Part shown: piece after piece, positions 35,768-44,272 of the stretch
Layout of the letters: each line of letters opens with the position of its first letter
Position numbering within the stretch: position 1 is the stretch's first letter
DNA from: Sporosarcina limicola
Lineage (GTDB): Bacteria > Bacillota > Bacilli > Bacillales_A > Planococcaceae
Reading direction: 5' to 3'
Length of the DNA stretch: 64,000 nt
Assembly (NCBI RefSeq): GCF_014873855.1
Contig: NZ_JADBEL010000005.1
Location: 1-64,000 of the forward strand
Translations under genes and position numbers: made by a program
Notes under the pieces: generated by a model
What the model was told of the DNA's origin: nothing
The model's database searches: none
Seen by the model: only the letters and a program-made list of their open reading frames with translations

Positions 35768-36418
35768 ATGTATTATCCTTGTGTACGACAAATAACCCAT
35801 CAGCAACAAAGGGTTATGACGGTTACTGGTATCGGAAATCTCTCAATTGAACCGAATATTGCTCAGGTCCAGCTCGGTGTTAGTACCGAAAATAAGAATC
35901 TTAATCAGGCCCAACAAGAAAATGCTTATGTGATGAATCAAGTTATCGAGTCGCTGCTGGAATTGGGAATCCATAGGGAGGATATAAAAACCGCATCGTA
36001 CAACATCTTTCCGCAATATGATTATGTCGAAGGTAAACAATCGTTTAGAGGCTACCAAGTTACAAACGTAATTACAGTGAAAATCAGGAATATTGAGCAG
36101 GTTGGAAACGTGATAGATGTGGCTGTTCAAAACGGGGCAACCAGTGTATCAAGTATTCAATTCATGGTAGAGGATGAAGAAATGCATTATCAAAAAGCAT
36201 TGAGCTTGGCGTTAAAAAATGCTTTAGCTAAAGCGCAAACGATTGCTGAAACAATGCAACTTCAGTTTGACCCTACTCCTATTAAAATTGTTGAAGAAGT
36301 TAGGGAAGAGCCTATTGCAAGTCGATCATTTGCTGCCAATGAAATGAGTGGATCCACACCGATTGAACCGGGTCAAACAACTATTAAAGCGGCGGTAAAA
36401 GTACAGTTTCAGTATTGA
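35768..36418 (+). CDS. SIMPL domain protein (DUF541)
   Basis: A 216-residue SIMPL-domain protein. The N-terminal VMTVTGIGNLSIEPNIAQV and the KALSLALKNALAKAQTIAE helix are family hallmarks. Many relatives are exported, but no signal peptide is visible here, so it is probably cytoplasmic. Function is uncertain. GGTGGAGG precedes the ATG. Confidence 0.85.
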   Translation: MYYPCVRQITHQQQRVMTVTGIGNLSIEPNIAQVQLGVSTENKNLNQAQQENAYVMNQVIESLLELGIHREDIKTASYNIFPQYDYVEGKQSFRGYQVTNVITVKIRNIEQVGNVIDVAVQNGATSVSSIQFMVEDEEMHYQKALSLALKNALAKAQTIAETMQLQFDPTPIKIVEEVREEPIASRSFAANEMSGSTPIEPGQTTIKAAVKVQFQY

Positions 36419-36419
36419 A

Positions 36420-36460
36420 ATAGTAGCGTGAAATAGGTGCTACTATTTCACGCTACTATC
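36420..36460 (+). terminator. Terminator after the SIMPL gene
   Basis: ATAGTAGCGTGAAATA pairs perfectly with TATTTCACGCTACTAT, then CTTTAAAA. The T-run is short. Confidence 0.75.
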
Positions 36461-36509
36461 TTTAAAAGAGAAATCTATCAACTATCTAAATTTACATGGA
36501 GGTACTATT

Positions 36510-37013
36510 TTGAAAACAATCGAGCAACAATATATCGCTGAAGTAATTACACAATTCACACACTTCAAAGAACGAGCAGAACTGGCATTTAGACAACTGA
36601 CGGAAGATGAATTACATTGGAAACCGAGTGGGGAGTCCAACAGTATTTCGATTATAATCAAGCATATTAGTGGCAACATGAATTCTAGATGGGTGGATTT
36701 TTTGACTACGGATGGAGAAAAAGCTTACAGAGATAGGGGAGCTGAATTTTCAGATGAATGGCTGGCGAGGGAAGAGCTTATGAGTAAGTGGGAAGGAGGT
36801 TGGAAACACCTTTTCGATACATTGGATAACCTAAAAGAAGAAGATCTACATAAAACAATTACATTAAGGCAAAAGCAACTAACCGTCCTTAGTGCAATTC
36901 AGACCGAGATAGCACATATAAGTTACCATCTAGGACAAATTCTTTACATTGGCAAGCAGATAAAAGATGAAGAATGGACAATATTGAGTATCCCGAAAAA
37001 GGATTCAAAATAA
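36510..37013 (+). CDS. DinB-like protein (DUF1572)
   Basis: A 167-residue four-helix protein of the DinB/YfiT-like superfamily, DUF1572 branch. Conserved parts are LTEDELHWKPSGESNSISI, IKHISGNMNSRW and EIAHISYHLGQILYIGKQI; the histidines are the likely metal ligands. Relatives include thiol S-transferases, but the activity here is unknown. The TTG start has ATGGAGGT about 7 bases upstream. Confidence 0.85.
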   Translation: MKTIEQQYIAEVITQFTHFKERAELAFRQLTEDELHWKPSGESNSISIIIKHISGNMNSRWVDFLTTDGEKAYRDRGAEFSDEWLAREELMSKWEGGWKHLFDTLDNLKEEDLHKTITLRQKQLTVLSAIQTEIAHISYHLGQILYIGKQIKDEEWTILSIPKKDSK

Positions 37014-37151
37014 ATAAGAAGTACAGTTGAAATTACAAATACTTGTGTTAATTTCACAACAAATACAACATTCGTTAACCTCTTTCCGATTAAGTGTTGT
37101 TTTTTGTATATGCAAGTACAATTACTTGATTAGACAGAAAAATGTTACTTT

Positions 37152-37180
37152 TTTCTACTTGAAATATGGTAAACTATAAA
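37152..37180 (+). promoter_or_regulatory. Candidate promoter of the small basic peptide gene
   Basis: TATAAA (37175-37180) with TTTCTA or TTCTAC 16-17 bases upstream. Start would be near 37187, giving a 5' leader of about 60 bases and an mRNA of about 280 bases to the terminator. Confidence 0.45.
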
Positions 37181-37215
37181 TGTAGCTGAATATTGTGAGG
37201 GTGGTTGGTGGTCGC

Positions 37216-37240
37216 TCTTCTTTCCCTAATGGAAAGGAGG
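37216..37240 (+). promoter_or_regulatory. Shine-Dalgarno-sequestering hairpin
   Basis: TCTTCTTTCC (37216-37225) pairs with GGAAAGGAGG (37231-37240) as a continuous 10-bp stem (two G-U pairs) with a CTAAT loop. It covers the entire ribosome binding site of the 49-residue peptide. Confidence 0.75.
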
Positions 37241-37248
37241 TGAAACCA

Positions 37249-37398
37249 ATGGAGACATTTCTTGAATTTCTTCGCGAAGTTTTGAAGGGAATTGTGCGTG
37301 AAATAAGTGCATTTTTCTTTCGGAAGAACGTATTAGAAAAAAAGAAAACCACCCCGCGCCGTAGGAAGCAAAGGGGTGGTTCGCGAAATAAAAACTAA
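37249..37398 (+). CDS. Candidate type I toxin, 49-residue basic peptide
   Basis: A small peptide with an amphipathic N-terminal helix (FLEFLREVLKGIVREISAFF, residues 4-23) and a very basic tail (KKKTTPRRRKQRGG region). Nothing with a known activity is recognised. The perfect AAAGGAGGTG eight bases before the ATG shows it is a real gene, yet that site is fully paired in the 37216-37240 hairpin. The KTTP...RGG codons form the inverted repeat that terminates a converging antisense RNA. Together these are the hallmarks of a type I toxin gene; an alternative is an uncharacterised regulatory small protein. Confidence 0.7.
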   Translation: METFLEFLREVLKGIVREISAFFFRKNVLEKKKTTPRRRKQRGGSRNKN

Positions 37399-37469
37399 GT
37401 TTTGACAACCACCATCTTAACGGTAGTAGCTGCAAGAGGAAGCGTTTGCGCGCTTCTCTCTTTTATTAT
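37337..37469 (-). ncRNA. Candidate antisense RNA (antitoxin) to the small peptide gene
   Basis: Predicted transcript of about 130 nt running opposite to the peptide mRNA. It would start about 7 bases after the -10 at 37476 and end at an intrinsic terminator formed by ACCACCCC and GGGGTGGT (arms at 37048-relative positions 37048+; on the plus strand 37348-37355 and 37373-37380) followed by TTTTCTTTTTTT on the minus strand. It is complementary to the 3' third of the peptide gene and its whole 3' untranslated region, as RatA is to txpA mRNA in B. subtilis. No open frame is seen in it. Confidence 0.65.
37435..37467 (+). terminator. Terminator of the small peptide mRNA
   Basis: GAGGAAGCG and CGCTTCTC pair (one bulged G), followed by TCTTTTATT. 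The converging antisense RNA starts at its 3' edge. Confidence 0.7.
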
Positions 37470-37475
37470 ATGACC

Positions 37476-37504
37476 ATTATACATAAAAGTATTCAGAAAT
37501 TCAA
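37476..37504 (-). promoter_or_regulatory. Strong promoter of the antisense RNA
   Basis: On the minus strand TTGAAT (37504-37499), a 17-base spacer and a perfect TATAAT (37481-37476). No gene start follows on this strand, so it must drive a noncoding transcript. Confidence 0.85.
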
Positions 37505-37574
37505 ATTGTTACACTACGCTACTGTAATCACTACTACAATCTATTACTAATAACTGTACGAAAGGAGACTTAAT

Positions 37575-38039
37575 ATGGGCTACATAAGGGAATTAAGAAA
37601 CCTTGTAGGAAATCGGCCGCTCATTATGACGGGGGCAAATGTAATCCTATTGGATAAAGAGAATAAACTTCTTTTACAATTAAGAACAGATAACAAATGC
37701 TGGGGGTTAGCAGGAGGAGCGTTGGAACCAGGAGAAACTTTGGAAGAGGTAGCAAAGCGGGAATTATACGAAGAAACCAATTTAGTAGCAAATAAGCTAA
37801 CTTTGTTTAACGTCTATTCTGGCAAAGAATTTTATTATAAATATCCTCATGGTGATGAAGTTTATAATGTCATCTCTACTTATATTTGTACGGATTATGA
37901 AGGCGTTTTAAAAAAGGATGAAGATGAGGTACTGGATTTGCAATTCTTTCATTATGATAATCTTCCGGCTGAACTGAATCCACCCGAGATTCCAATAATA
38001 ACTGAATTCATTAACACCTTTTTCTTCAAGGAAAACTGA
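37575..38039 (+). CDS. NUDIX hydrolase
   Basis: A 154-residue NUDIX enzyme. The box reads GALEPGETLEEVAKREL then YEETNL; the final Gly of the consensus is Asn, which is common in this subgroup. VILLDKENKLLLQLRTDNKC is the usual first strand. It probably hydrolyses a nucleoside diphosphate derivative. AAAGGAGA lies about 8 bases before the ATG. The HIT gene follows closely. Confidence 0.88.
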   Translation: MGYIRELRNLVGNRPLIMTGANVILLDKENKLLLQLRTDNKCWGLAGGALEPGETLEEVAKRELYEETNLVANKLTLFNVYSGKEFYYKYPHGDEVYNVISTYICTDYEGVLKKDEDEVLDLQFFHYDNLPAELNPPEIPIITEFINTFFFKEN

Positions 38040-38066
38040 ATGGCATGTACCACTTATTGAGGGGGA

Positions 38067-38522
38067 GTGAATGGAAGAATTTTTATTTGCAATAAACATG
38101 TAGAGTCAATCAAAACGGATGGCATTACCATCTTTGAAGATGATTTTGTATATGTTGGTCATATTGATAATAATGAAAACCCAGGTTATTTAGGACATCT
38201 TATGATTGATTTGAAGAGACATGTGCCAACTCTCGGGGATATGACTTTGAATGAAGCGAAGGCATTTGGGTGCATTATGGCGCGAGTAAGTAAGGCATTG
38301 ATGATAAGTGAAAAAGCGGAGCATATCTATTCATTTGTATCCGGTAACACAGTACCACATTTACACATGCATGTAGTCCCGCGATATCCAGACACACCTA
38401 AGCAGTTTTGGGGACCGATGTCAGTACGTGAATGGCCAGAGGCGCCGCTAGGAGGAGAGACTGAAGTGAAAGAACTATGTCTGAGGATAAAGTCATATTT
38501 GGAAACGCAAGGCCATGAATAG
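38067..38522 (+). CDS. HIT family hydrolase
   Basis: A 151-residue histidine-triad protein with the motif HLHMHVVPRY and the conserved GHLMIDLKRH. Such enzymes hydrolyse nucleoside phosphoramidates, dinucleotides or similar. The GTG start overlaps the end of its own GAGGGGG site, so spacing is unusually short and the start is not certain. The stop overlaps the next gene's start by eight bases. Confidence 0.84.
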   Translation: MNGRIFICNKHVESIKTDGITIFEDDFVYVGHIDNNENPGYLGHLMIDLKRHVPTLGDMTLNEAKAFGCIMARVSKALMISEKAEHIYSFVSGNTVPHLHMHVVPRYPDTPKQFWGPMSVREWPEAPLGGETEVKELCLRIKSYLETQGHE

Positions 38523-39306
38523 TTACTCATGGGTAGGGAGCGAAAAGGATTTTGTTGATGAACAAGATGTTCGATGGATCAATCGTGTAACCCTTGGTCG
38601 TTTTGGTGGAAACTCTTCAGCCGGGCAAAAAAAGAATGAAGATGGATGCATCATCTGGCAGAGTAAGGATTGGGAACTTGCGGCAATTCTTGATGCACAT
38701 AGCAGTGCCGAAAGCGCGGAACTTGTAATTCGCATACTCGAACAGCATAAAGAAGACTTGTTAGGAATAGTAACTATAAAAGGTCCCCCAGAGTTTAAGC
38801 GATTGGAAAAGAGGCTACTGGAGATTTTTCAAAGTGACGATTTTTTGGATGAATGCAGAAATGTATCAGGAGAGACTGCATTTCTTGTCTGTGTAAGAAA
38901 AAGTAACTATGTTTGGTGGTTTTCAGTTGGGGATTGCTTGGTCTATGTACTCCATCCAGAATTGATTGCCCTCAACCAATTCCAGCTCAATCAAAGGCAG
39001 TTTTTCGAGTGGATTGGTCAAGTTAATACGTTTGAGAAAACCGTTCCTTGCTACACTTCTGGAACAAGGGAATTGAGAAAAGGGGTTAACCTTATTTTCA
39101 TGACAACGGATGGTTTGGTAGAGTGCCCGGGTGAGCCTTATTCAGATCCTTTAAATCTTGTAGCTACATTGAAAACAGAAAACCTTTATGAAGGTATTTC
39201 GAAGATGTTAATGGAGATTGAAAGACTCGATGTAAGGGATAGCACGACGATTGTCTCTTGGACTGTGGATGTAAAAGAGGAAGGTAGCATTCCAAGCGAT
39301 AATTAG
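38515..39306 (+). CDS. PP2C-family protein phosphatase-like protein
   Basis: A 263-residue PPM/PP2C-fold protein. Recognisable parts are the N-terminal NSSAGQKKNEDG, AAILDAHSS (in place of the usual DGHGG), WFSVGDCLVYV and FMTTDGLVE, then DSTTIVSW. The metal-binding Asp residues appear mostly present. It probably dephosphorylates Ser/Thr residues or another phosphoester. It overlaps the HIT gene by eight bases. Confidence 0.78.
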   Translation: MNSYSWVGSEKDFVDEQDVRWINRVTLGRFGGNSSAGQKKNEDGCIIWQSKDWELAAILDAHSSAESAELVIRILEQHKEDLLGIVTIKGPPEFKRLEKRLLEIFQSDDFLDECRNVSGETAFLVCVRKSNYVWWFSVGDCLVYVLHPELIALNQFQLNQRQFFEWIGQVNTFEKTVPCYTSGTRELRKGVNLIFMTTDGLVECPGEPYSDPLNLVATLKTENLYEGISKMLMEIERLDVRDSTTIVSWTVDVKEEGSIPSDN

Positions 39307-39393
39307 AAACGATTAAAATGAAAAGGATTTATGTGAACAATAGCCCTCCTGTCATAACCTGCATAAGATAATACGACAAGGAGGCTAACAAAG

Positions 39394-40149
39394 ATGGGGT
39401 TATTTATAAACAACTATTTTCACCCTGATGTCTTCAAAAATGAAGCGAAGATTGATGAGCCGAATCAAGGGAACTTCAAGGCGGATTTATTGTCGGAGTG
39501 GATGGATGAACAGAAACAAGCATATGAATCAATCACTAAGAATTTTATAGCACTTGAAAAATCCATGAAACAACAAAAAAATAATCAAACAAATCAATGG
39601 AGAACAGTTCGCAACCGTTTTGATGAGCTAATGGAAAATAGCACCCGCCAACTGAAATTTGAAAATGTTGTCCTAGAGTCATTAACGAAGTTAGATGATA
39701 AAAATAAAACGTTACAACGAATGGTGAAAACTAAACGGCTATTGGATCGGGAATTCATTGAGCAAATCAACAAGATAAATCATTCGAATACAGAAATCGT
39801 TAATCGGTTGGATAAATCTGATACTACTAATGAAAACCTCTCTTTGAAAATGAATCAGCAAATGGATCAACAAATGCTCTTATCGGACCAAATCTCCAAG
39901 CAAGAAATTATTCAAAGTGAAGTAGTAGAGCGTTTGGATGCTCAAGAAGGATTGATGGAAAAACTAGTAAAGCAAATGAATCATTTTCGGTCAATTCTCT
40001 TCGAAAGAACCACTTCTCTTGGAGAAAAAATAGATCACATTTACAGTTTTTCTTCCTCTAATCGGACAAAACCAGAGATGGATTCAGAACGCTCATTTGC
40101 TTTATACAAGACGAACGAAACACAAAAAGAAAAGCAGGGTACAAACTGA
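39394..40149 (+). CDS. Coiled-coil protein of unknown function
   Basis: A 251-residue, highly charged, Gln/Asn-rich protein. From about residue 35 to 215 it is predicted coiled coil with several leucine/isoleucine heptads (QINKINHSNTEIVNRLDKSD). No TM segment or signal peptide is seen. It resembles uncharacterised Bacillaceae proteins; I cannot assign a role. AAGGAGG lies about 9 bases before the ATG. Confidence 0.7.
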   Translation: MGLFINNYFHPDVFKNEAKIDEPNQGNFKADLLSEWMDEQKQAYESITKNFIALEKSMKQQKNNQTNQWRTVRNRFDELMENSTRQLKFENVVLESLTKLDDKNKTLQRMVKTKRLLDREFIEQINKINHSNTEIVNRLDKSDTTNENLSLKMNQQMDQQMLLSDQISKQEIIQSEVVERLDAQEGLMEKLVKQMNHFRSILFERTTSLGEKIDHIYSFSSSNRTKPEMDSERSFALYKTNETQKEKQGTN

Positions 40150-40266
40150 CTCATTTCCATTCATTCACTTGACCTGTAGTGCTAAACTAGGCATACGGGT
40201 TTTTCTTTTTTTAGGAAAAAGCTATTCACCCCATTTATTGAAATTATACTAACAGAGGTGTTTTGA

Positions 40267-40743
40267 TTGGAGCAGCTACTTATTACTAAAGCGTCAATTG
40301 GCGATGCGGAATTGATTCACACAATGCAAGTTGAATCATTCCAACCGCTACTCGATAAATATAAAGACTTTGGGACGAATCCTGCAAATGAGGGGATTGA
40401 ACGGACGATTGAGCGTTTGAACCAAAAGCAGACAGACTATTATTTAATTTCCTACCAAACCAATCCAGTTGGTGCAATTCGTATAGCTAAAAGGGATAAT
40501 CACCGCTATAGACTATCCCCGATTTTTATTCTCCCTGAATATCAAGGAAGAGGAATTGCAAAAGCGACAATTCAAATTGTCGAGGAAATATACACTGACT
40601 GGCTTGTATGGGAGTTGGATACGATACTTGAAGAGTGTAAATTATGCGGTTTATACGAAAGTCTCGGGTACATAACGACAGGAAAGATAACTGCAATAAA
40701 TGATAACATGCGTATCGTTTTTTACGAAAAACACAAGGTGTGA
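40267..40743 (+). CDS. GNAT family N-acetyltransferase
   Basis: A 158-residue acetyltransferase with the acetyl-CoA loop YQGRGIAKATI and LSPIFILPE just before it; the LYESLGY segment is the usual late motif. The TTG start has AGAGGTG 7 bases upstream. The substrate is unknown. Confidence 0.86.
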   Translation: MEQLLITKASIGDAELIHTMQVESFQPLLDKYKDFGTNPANEGIERTIERLNQKQTDYYLISYQTNPVGAIRIAKRDNHRYRLSPIFILPEYQGRGIAKATIQIVEEIYTDWLVWELDTILEECKLCGLYESLGYITTGKITAINDNMRIVFYEKHKV

Positions 40744-40791
40744 ATTATGCTCACATAGTAAAAGAAAAAATGTAAATTAAAGATAATTTCG

Positions 40792-40819
40792 TTTACAATT
40801 ATCAGTTCAATAGTATAAT
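40792..40819 (+). promoter_or_regulatory. Candidate distal promoter upstream of metA
   Basis: TTTACA (40792-40797), a 16-base spacer and a perfect TATAAT (40814-40819). Transcription would begin just before the 40827 repeat and run through it to the S-box. Confidence 0.65.
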
Positions 40820-40826
40820 GGTATCT

Positions 40827-40980
40827 AATAAAATCAAATGCGCCTTGGCGTATTTGCGCCCGGATTTTGAATTGAGCTTGCTCAATTGCCTCCTTTCAAA
40901 ATCCATGGTATCCGCCGGAGGCTTTAACTTTATTCAGCAGGTTTTTTGAACCCTCTGCTGAATAGTCTATATACTTTGCA
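40827..40980 (+). repeat. Dispersed intergenic repeat, copy 1
   Basis: AATCAAATGCGCCTTGGCG and the following TATTTGCGCCCGGATTTTG match the copy at 46753-46824 with four differences in 43 bases. GGATTTTG pairs with CAAAATCC around an AATTGAGC/GCTCAATT hairpin. The tail has an ATTCAGCAG/CTGCTGAAT hairpin. A possible promoter (TTGAAC-N18-TATACT, 40946-40975) lies in the tail. Confidence 0.75.
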
Positions 40981-41034
40981 TTCATCTCGACACCTTTTAG
41001 AGTGGGAGATTTCTGCTGAATGAAATTAAATATT

Positions 41035-41138
41035 CTTATCAAGAGAAGCTGAGGGATCTGGCCCAATGAAGCTTCAGCAACCCCTGATCCTGTCAGGAAG
41101 GTGCTGCCTCCAACAAGATGTCTGTCTTGAGAGATAAG
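41035..41138 (+). promoter_or_regulatory. SAM-I (S-box) riboswitch of metA
   Basis: A full S-box aptamer. P1 is CTTATC/GATAAG, followed by AGAGAAGCTGAGGGA, GGCCC, GCTTCAGCAACC, CCTGATCC...AGGAAGGTGCT and the closing GAGAGATAAG. It binds S-adenosylmethionine and then favours the downstream terminator. It sits directly before metA. Confidence 0.97.
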
Positions 41139-41156
41139 AGCTGAGAGTCTAAATCC

Positions 41157-41195
41157 AACCCTCTTTTCTTATTTCACAGAAAAGAGGGTTTTTCA
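41157..41195 (+). terminator. Riboswitch-controlled terminator before metA
   Basis: AACCCTCTTTTC pairs with GAAAAGAGGGTT, followed by TTTCATTTT. This is the expression platform of the S-box. Confidence 0.93.
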
Positions 41196-41244
41196 TTTTG
41201 AGTATGAGAATATGAATTGCTAATCGAAAAGGGAGCGAAGATAA

Positions 41245-42153
41245 TTGCCAATAAACATACCAAAACAATTACCAGCAAGAGAGAAACTGTTAGAAGAAAA
41301 GATATTCGTAATGGACGAGGATCGTGCGGTGGAACAAGATATCCGTCCATTGAACGTACTAATTCTCAATTTGATGCCTGAGAAGGAAAGAACGGAGCTA
41401 CAACTTCTCCGGTTATTGGGTAATACACCGTTACAAGTGAATATTACTTTTATGAACATGGCGACCCACGAATCAAAAAATACGAGTAGATCACACTTAG
41501 ATACGTTTTATGAAACGTTTGAAGAAGTTAAGAATCGCCGCTTTGATGGGCTGATTATTACGGGTGCCCCGATTGAACACTTGGCATTTGAAGATGTGAA
41601 TTATTGGGCTGAGTTGAAGAAGATAATGGATTGGTCAAAAGACAATGTGACGTCCGTTTTACATATTTGTTGGGGTGCGCAAGCTGCATTGTATCATCAT
41701 TACGGCATCGGTAAGTTTGAATTGCCTGCAAAATGTTTCGGTGTTTACAAACATAATTTGGCCGATTCGACAATCAAGCTGGCCCGTGGTTTCAACGACG
41801 AATTTACAGCACCGCATTCTCGCTATACATCCGTTTCAATTGAGGAGATTGAAAGTGATCCACGTCTGACGTTACTTTCCCAATCTAAGGAGGCAGGGGC
41901 GTTCATCATTATCTCAAATGACGAAAAACATATTATGATTACCGGACATTTAGAATATGATGCAACGACACTTGCCGATGAATATAACCGAGACCTTCAA
42001 AAAGGGGTAGTTGTTGATTTGCCGGAAAACTATTTTCCGAATGATGATGTAAACGAGCAACCATCGAATACGTGGCGTTCACATACACATTTACTTTTCT
42101 CCAACTGGTTGAACTATTATGTCTATCAGGAAACACCATATGAATGGAAATGA
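41245..42153 (+). CDS. metA: Homoserine O-acetyltransferase (MetA type)
   Basis: First committed step of methionine synthesis: acylates homoserine. The 302 residues carry Cys142 (HICWGAQA), His235 and Glu237 (GHLEYD) as in the MetA family. Residue 111 is Glu (GAPIEHL); in B. cereus MetA that Glu favours acetyl-CoA, while Gly in E. coli gives succinyl-CoA use, so acetyl transfer is predicted. The TTG start has GGGAG about 8 bases upstream. Expression is under the S-box. Confidence 0.95.
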   Translation: MPINIPKQLPAREKLLEEKIFVMDEDRAVEQDIRPLNVLILNLMPEKERTELQLLRLLGNTPLQVNITFMNMATHESKNTSRSHLDTFYETFEEVKNRRFDGLIITGAPIEHLAFEDVNYWAELKKIMDWSKDNVTSVLHICWGAQAALYHHYGIGKFELPAKCFGVYKHNLADSTIKLARGFNDEFTAPHSRYTSVSIEEIESDPRLTLLSQSKEAGAFIIISNDEKHIMITGHLEYDATTLADEYNRDLQKGVVVDLPENYFPNDDVNEQPSNTWRSHTHLLFSNWLNYYVYQETPYEWK

Positions 42154-42295
42154 TCACTAATTAGAATGATAATGAAATCTCTTCCGCAGAACGCCAGTTG
42201 TTTTGGAGTTGGGGTTTTATTACCGTTACTTTATCCCGATGTATAGACAGATCTCGATATAGGAATACTTCTGTAAGTGGAGGTGCGTATTCTAT

Positions 42296-43012
42296 ATGAA
42301 TATAGATGAAATGCTGGAATTGGATTTTTGGGAAATGATTTTAAGGACCACGATAACATTTATAGCACTACTCATTCTTGCACGTATTATGGGGAAAAAA
42401 CAGATATCCCAATTGACTTTCTTTCACTATGTAACAGGTATTACAATCGGTTCCATTGCAGGGAATATCGCGGGTGAATCCGAAACCCCGTTTTTGAATG
42501 GTCTTGTTTCGATGATTTGGTGGGCCTTGTTGACATTACTTATGAGTTTTATAGCGCTTAAATCAAGAAAGGCAAGACTCGTTCTCGATGATCAGCCAAC
42601 AATCGTAATGCGTGAAGGGAAGATATTGGAGGGGTCTTTAAAAAAGTTGCGTCTTCATCTTAACGATTTAAACATGATGCTACGCGAACAAGGGGTCTTT
42701 TCGATAAAGGATGTTAACTACGCTGTACTTGAAACGAACGGAAAGTTGAGTATTCTAAAGAAGGTTGGACAGGAGCCTGCAACGAAGCAAGACGTGAAAG
42801 CACCTGCACCAATACCGAAATATATTCCATCGGAAATTATTTCGGACGGAAAAATCGTAGAAAAGAATTTACCTGAGCTGAATTTGACAGAAGAGTGGGT
42901 TTACGAACAGTTGAAAAAACAAGGAATAGGTAAGGTTGAACACGTATTCTATGCGGAAATCCAAACTGACGGTTCCCTACATGTTGATATGAAGAGTGAG
43001 GAAGATCAATGA
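42296..43012 (+). CDS. DUF421 membrane protein (YetF-like)
   Basis: A 238-residue membrane protein of the DUF421/YetF family. Three TM helices occupy about residues 15-90 (with the conserved ARIMGKKQISQLTFFHYVTG), followed by the cytoplasmic domain with DDQPTIVMREGKI. Such proteins occur in spore membranes of Bacillus (YetF, YrbG, YkjA, YdfS). GTGGAGGTG lies about 11 bases before the ATG. Confidence 0.9.
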   Translation: MNIDEMLELDFWEMILRTTITFIALLILARIMGKKQISQLTFFHYVTGITIGSIAGNIAGESETPFLNGLVSMIWWALLTLLMSFIALKSRKARLVLDDQPTIVMREGKILEGSLKKLRLHLNDLNMMLREQGVFSIKDVNYAVLETNGKLSILKKVGQEPATKQDVKAPAPIPKYIPSEIISDGKIVEKNLPELNLTEEWVYEQLKKQGIGKVEHVFYAEIQTDGSLHVDMKSEEDQ

Positions 43013-43019
43013 AAAAAGT

Positions 43020-43056
43020 AGCCGTAGACTTGATAAAATCAAGTTTACGGCTTTTT
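43020..43056. terminator. Bidirectional terminator
   Basis: AGCCGTA-ACTTGA pairs with TCAAGT-TACGGCT, with a preceding A-run and a following TTTTT. Confidence 0.9.
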
Positions 43057-43063
43057 GCTAATT

Positions 43064-44272
43064 TCAAGCTTTCTGTCCTTGTAAAATGAGATTTCTATAA
43101 ACGGAAACCCCTGAATCCATCGCTGCTTTACCTACCGCCTGTGCAACAATACCTGTAATTCGTTTATCGAAAGGATCCGGAATAATATAATCATCAGACA
43201 AATCAGTATCCTCGATCAAACTCGCAATGGCATATGTGGCAGCCAGTTTCATGCTTTCGTTTATTTCGGTTGCTCTGACATCAAGAGCCCCTCGGAAGAT
43301 GCCTGGAAATGCAAGGACATTGTTCACCTGATTCGGGTAATCTGAACGACCTGTTGCGATTACGCGGACACCATATTCTTTTGCTTTGTCTGGTGCTATC
43401 TCGGGAAGTGGATTTGCCAAAGCGAAAACGATTGAATCACTGCCCATACACTCAATAAATTCTTTCGTTAGAATGTTAGCTACTGAAACCCCGACGAATA
43501 TATCTGCGCCTGTCATCGCATCTTTAAGCGTACCAGTTAATTGCTCGGGATTTGTTATTTCAGCAATCTCATGTTTAATGGGATTCATATCATTTTGGCG
43601 GCCTTTGTAGATAATTCCTTTTGAATCACAGATGACAATCTGTTCGAAACCAATACTCCCAAGAAGTTTTGTGATGGCAATACCGGCTGCTCCTGCACCG
43701 TTGACGACAACTTTAGCAGTTTTTATTTCTTTTTTGACGACTTTTAACGCATTCAATAATCCTGCGCCAACGACGATAGCGGTTCCGTGTTGGTCATCAT
43801 GGAACACAGGAATGTTGAGTTCTTCGCGAAGTCTTTTTTCGACTTCAAAACAACGTGGTGCCGAAATATCTTCCAAATTTATAGCGCCAAACGTTGGGCT
43901 GATTGCTTTTATGGTCTGGACGATTTCATCAACATCTTTTGTACCCAAGCAAATCGGGAATGAGTCGATATTCGCATATCTTTTTAATAACATTGCCTTG
44001 CCCTCCATTACAGGTAGAGCTGCTTCGGGACCGATATCGCCTAAACCTAATACGGCAGTTCCATCCGTGATGACTGCCACTAAATTTCCTTTTATCGTAT
44101 ATTCATACACAAGGGAAGGATCGTTTGCAATCTCCACGCAGGGCTCTGCAACACCGGGAGAGTAGGCTAAACTAAGATCCGTTTTATTTTCTAATGGAAC
44201 TTTAGAAACAGTTTCCATTTTTCCTTTATGAAGCTGATGCATTTCGAGAGAAGAGTTATATCGTCTTGTCAT
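43064..44272 (-). CDS. NAD(P)-dependent malic enzyme
   Basis: Oxidative decarboxylation of malate to pyruvate, 402 residues, matching short bacterial malic enzymes. SLAYSPGVAEPC, the catalytic block VITDGTAVLGLGDIG, FHDDQHGTAI with the metal-binding Asp residues, and the Rossmann VVNGAGAAGIAI are all present. There is no C-terminal phosphotransacetylase domain. GGGG lies upstream of the ATG. Confidence 0.94.
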   Translation of the reverse strand: MTRRYNSSLEMHQLHKGKMETVSKVPLENKTDLSLAYSPGVAEPCVEIANDPSLVYEYTIKGNLVAVITDGTAVLGLGDIGPEAALPVMEGKAMLLKRYANIDSFPICLGTKDVDEIVQTIKAISPTFGAINLEDISAPRCFEVEKRLREELNIPVFHDDQHGTAIVVGAGLLNALKVVKKEIKTAKVVVNGAGAAGIAITKLLGSIGFEQIVICDSKGIIYKGRQNDMNPIKHEIAEITNPEQLTGTLKDAMTGADIFVGVSVANILTKEFIECMGSDSIVFALANPLPEIAPDKAKEYGVRVIATGRSDYPNQVNNVLAFPGIFRGALDVRATEINESMKLAATYAIASLIEDTDLSDDYIIPDPFDKRITGIVAQAVGKAAMDSGVSVYRNLILQGQKA

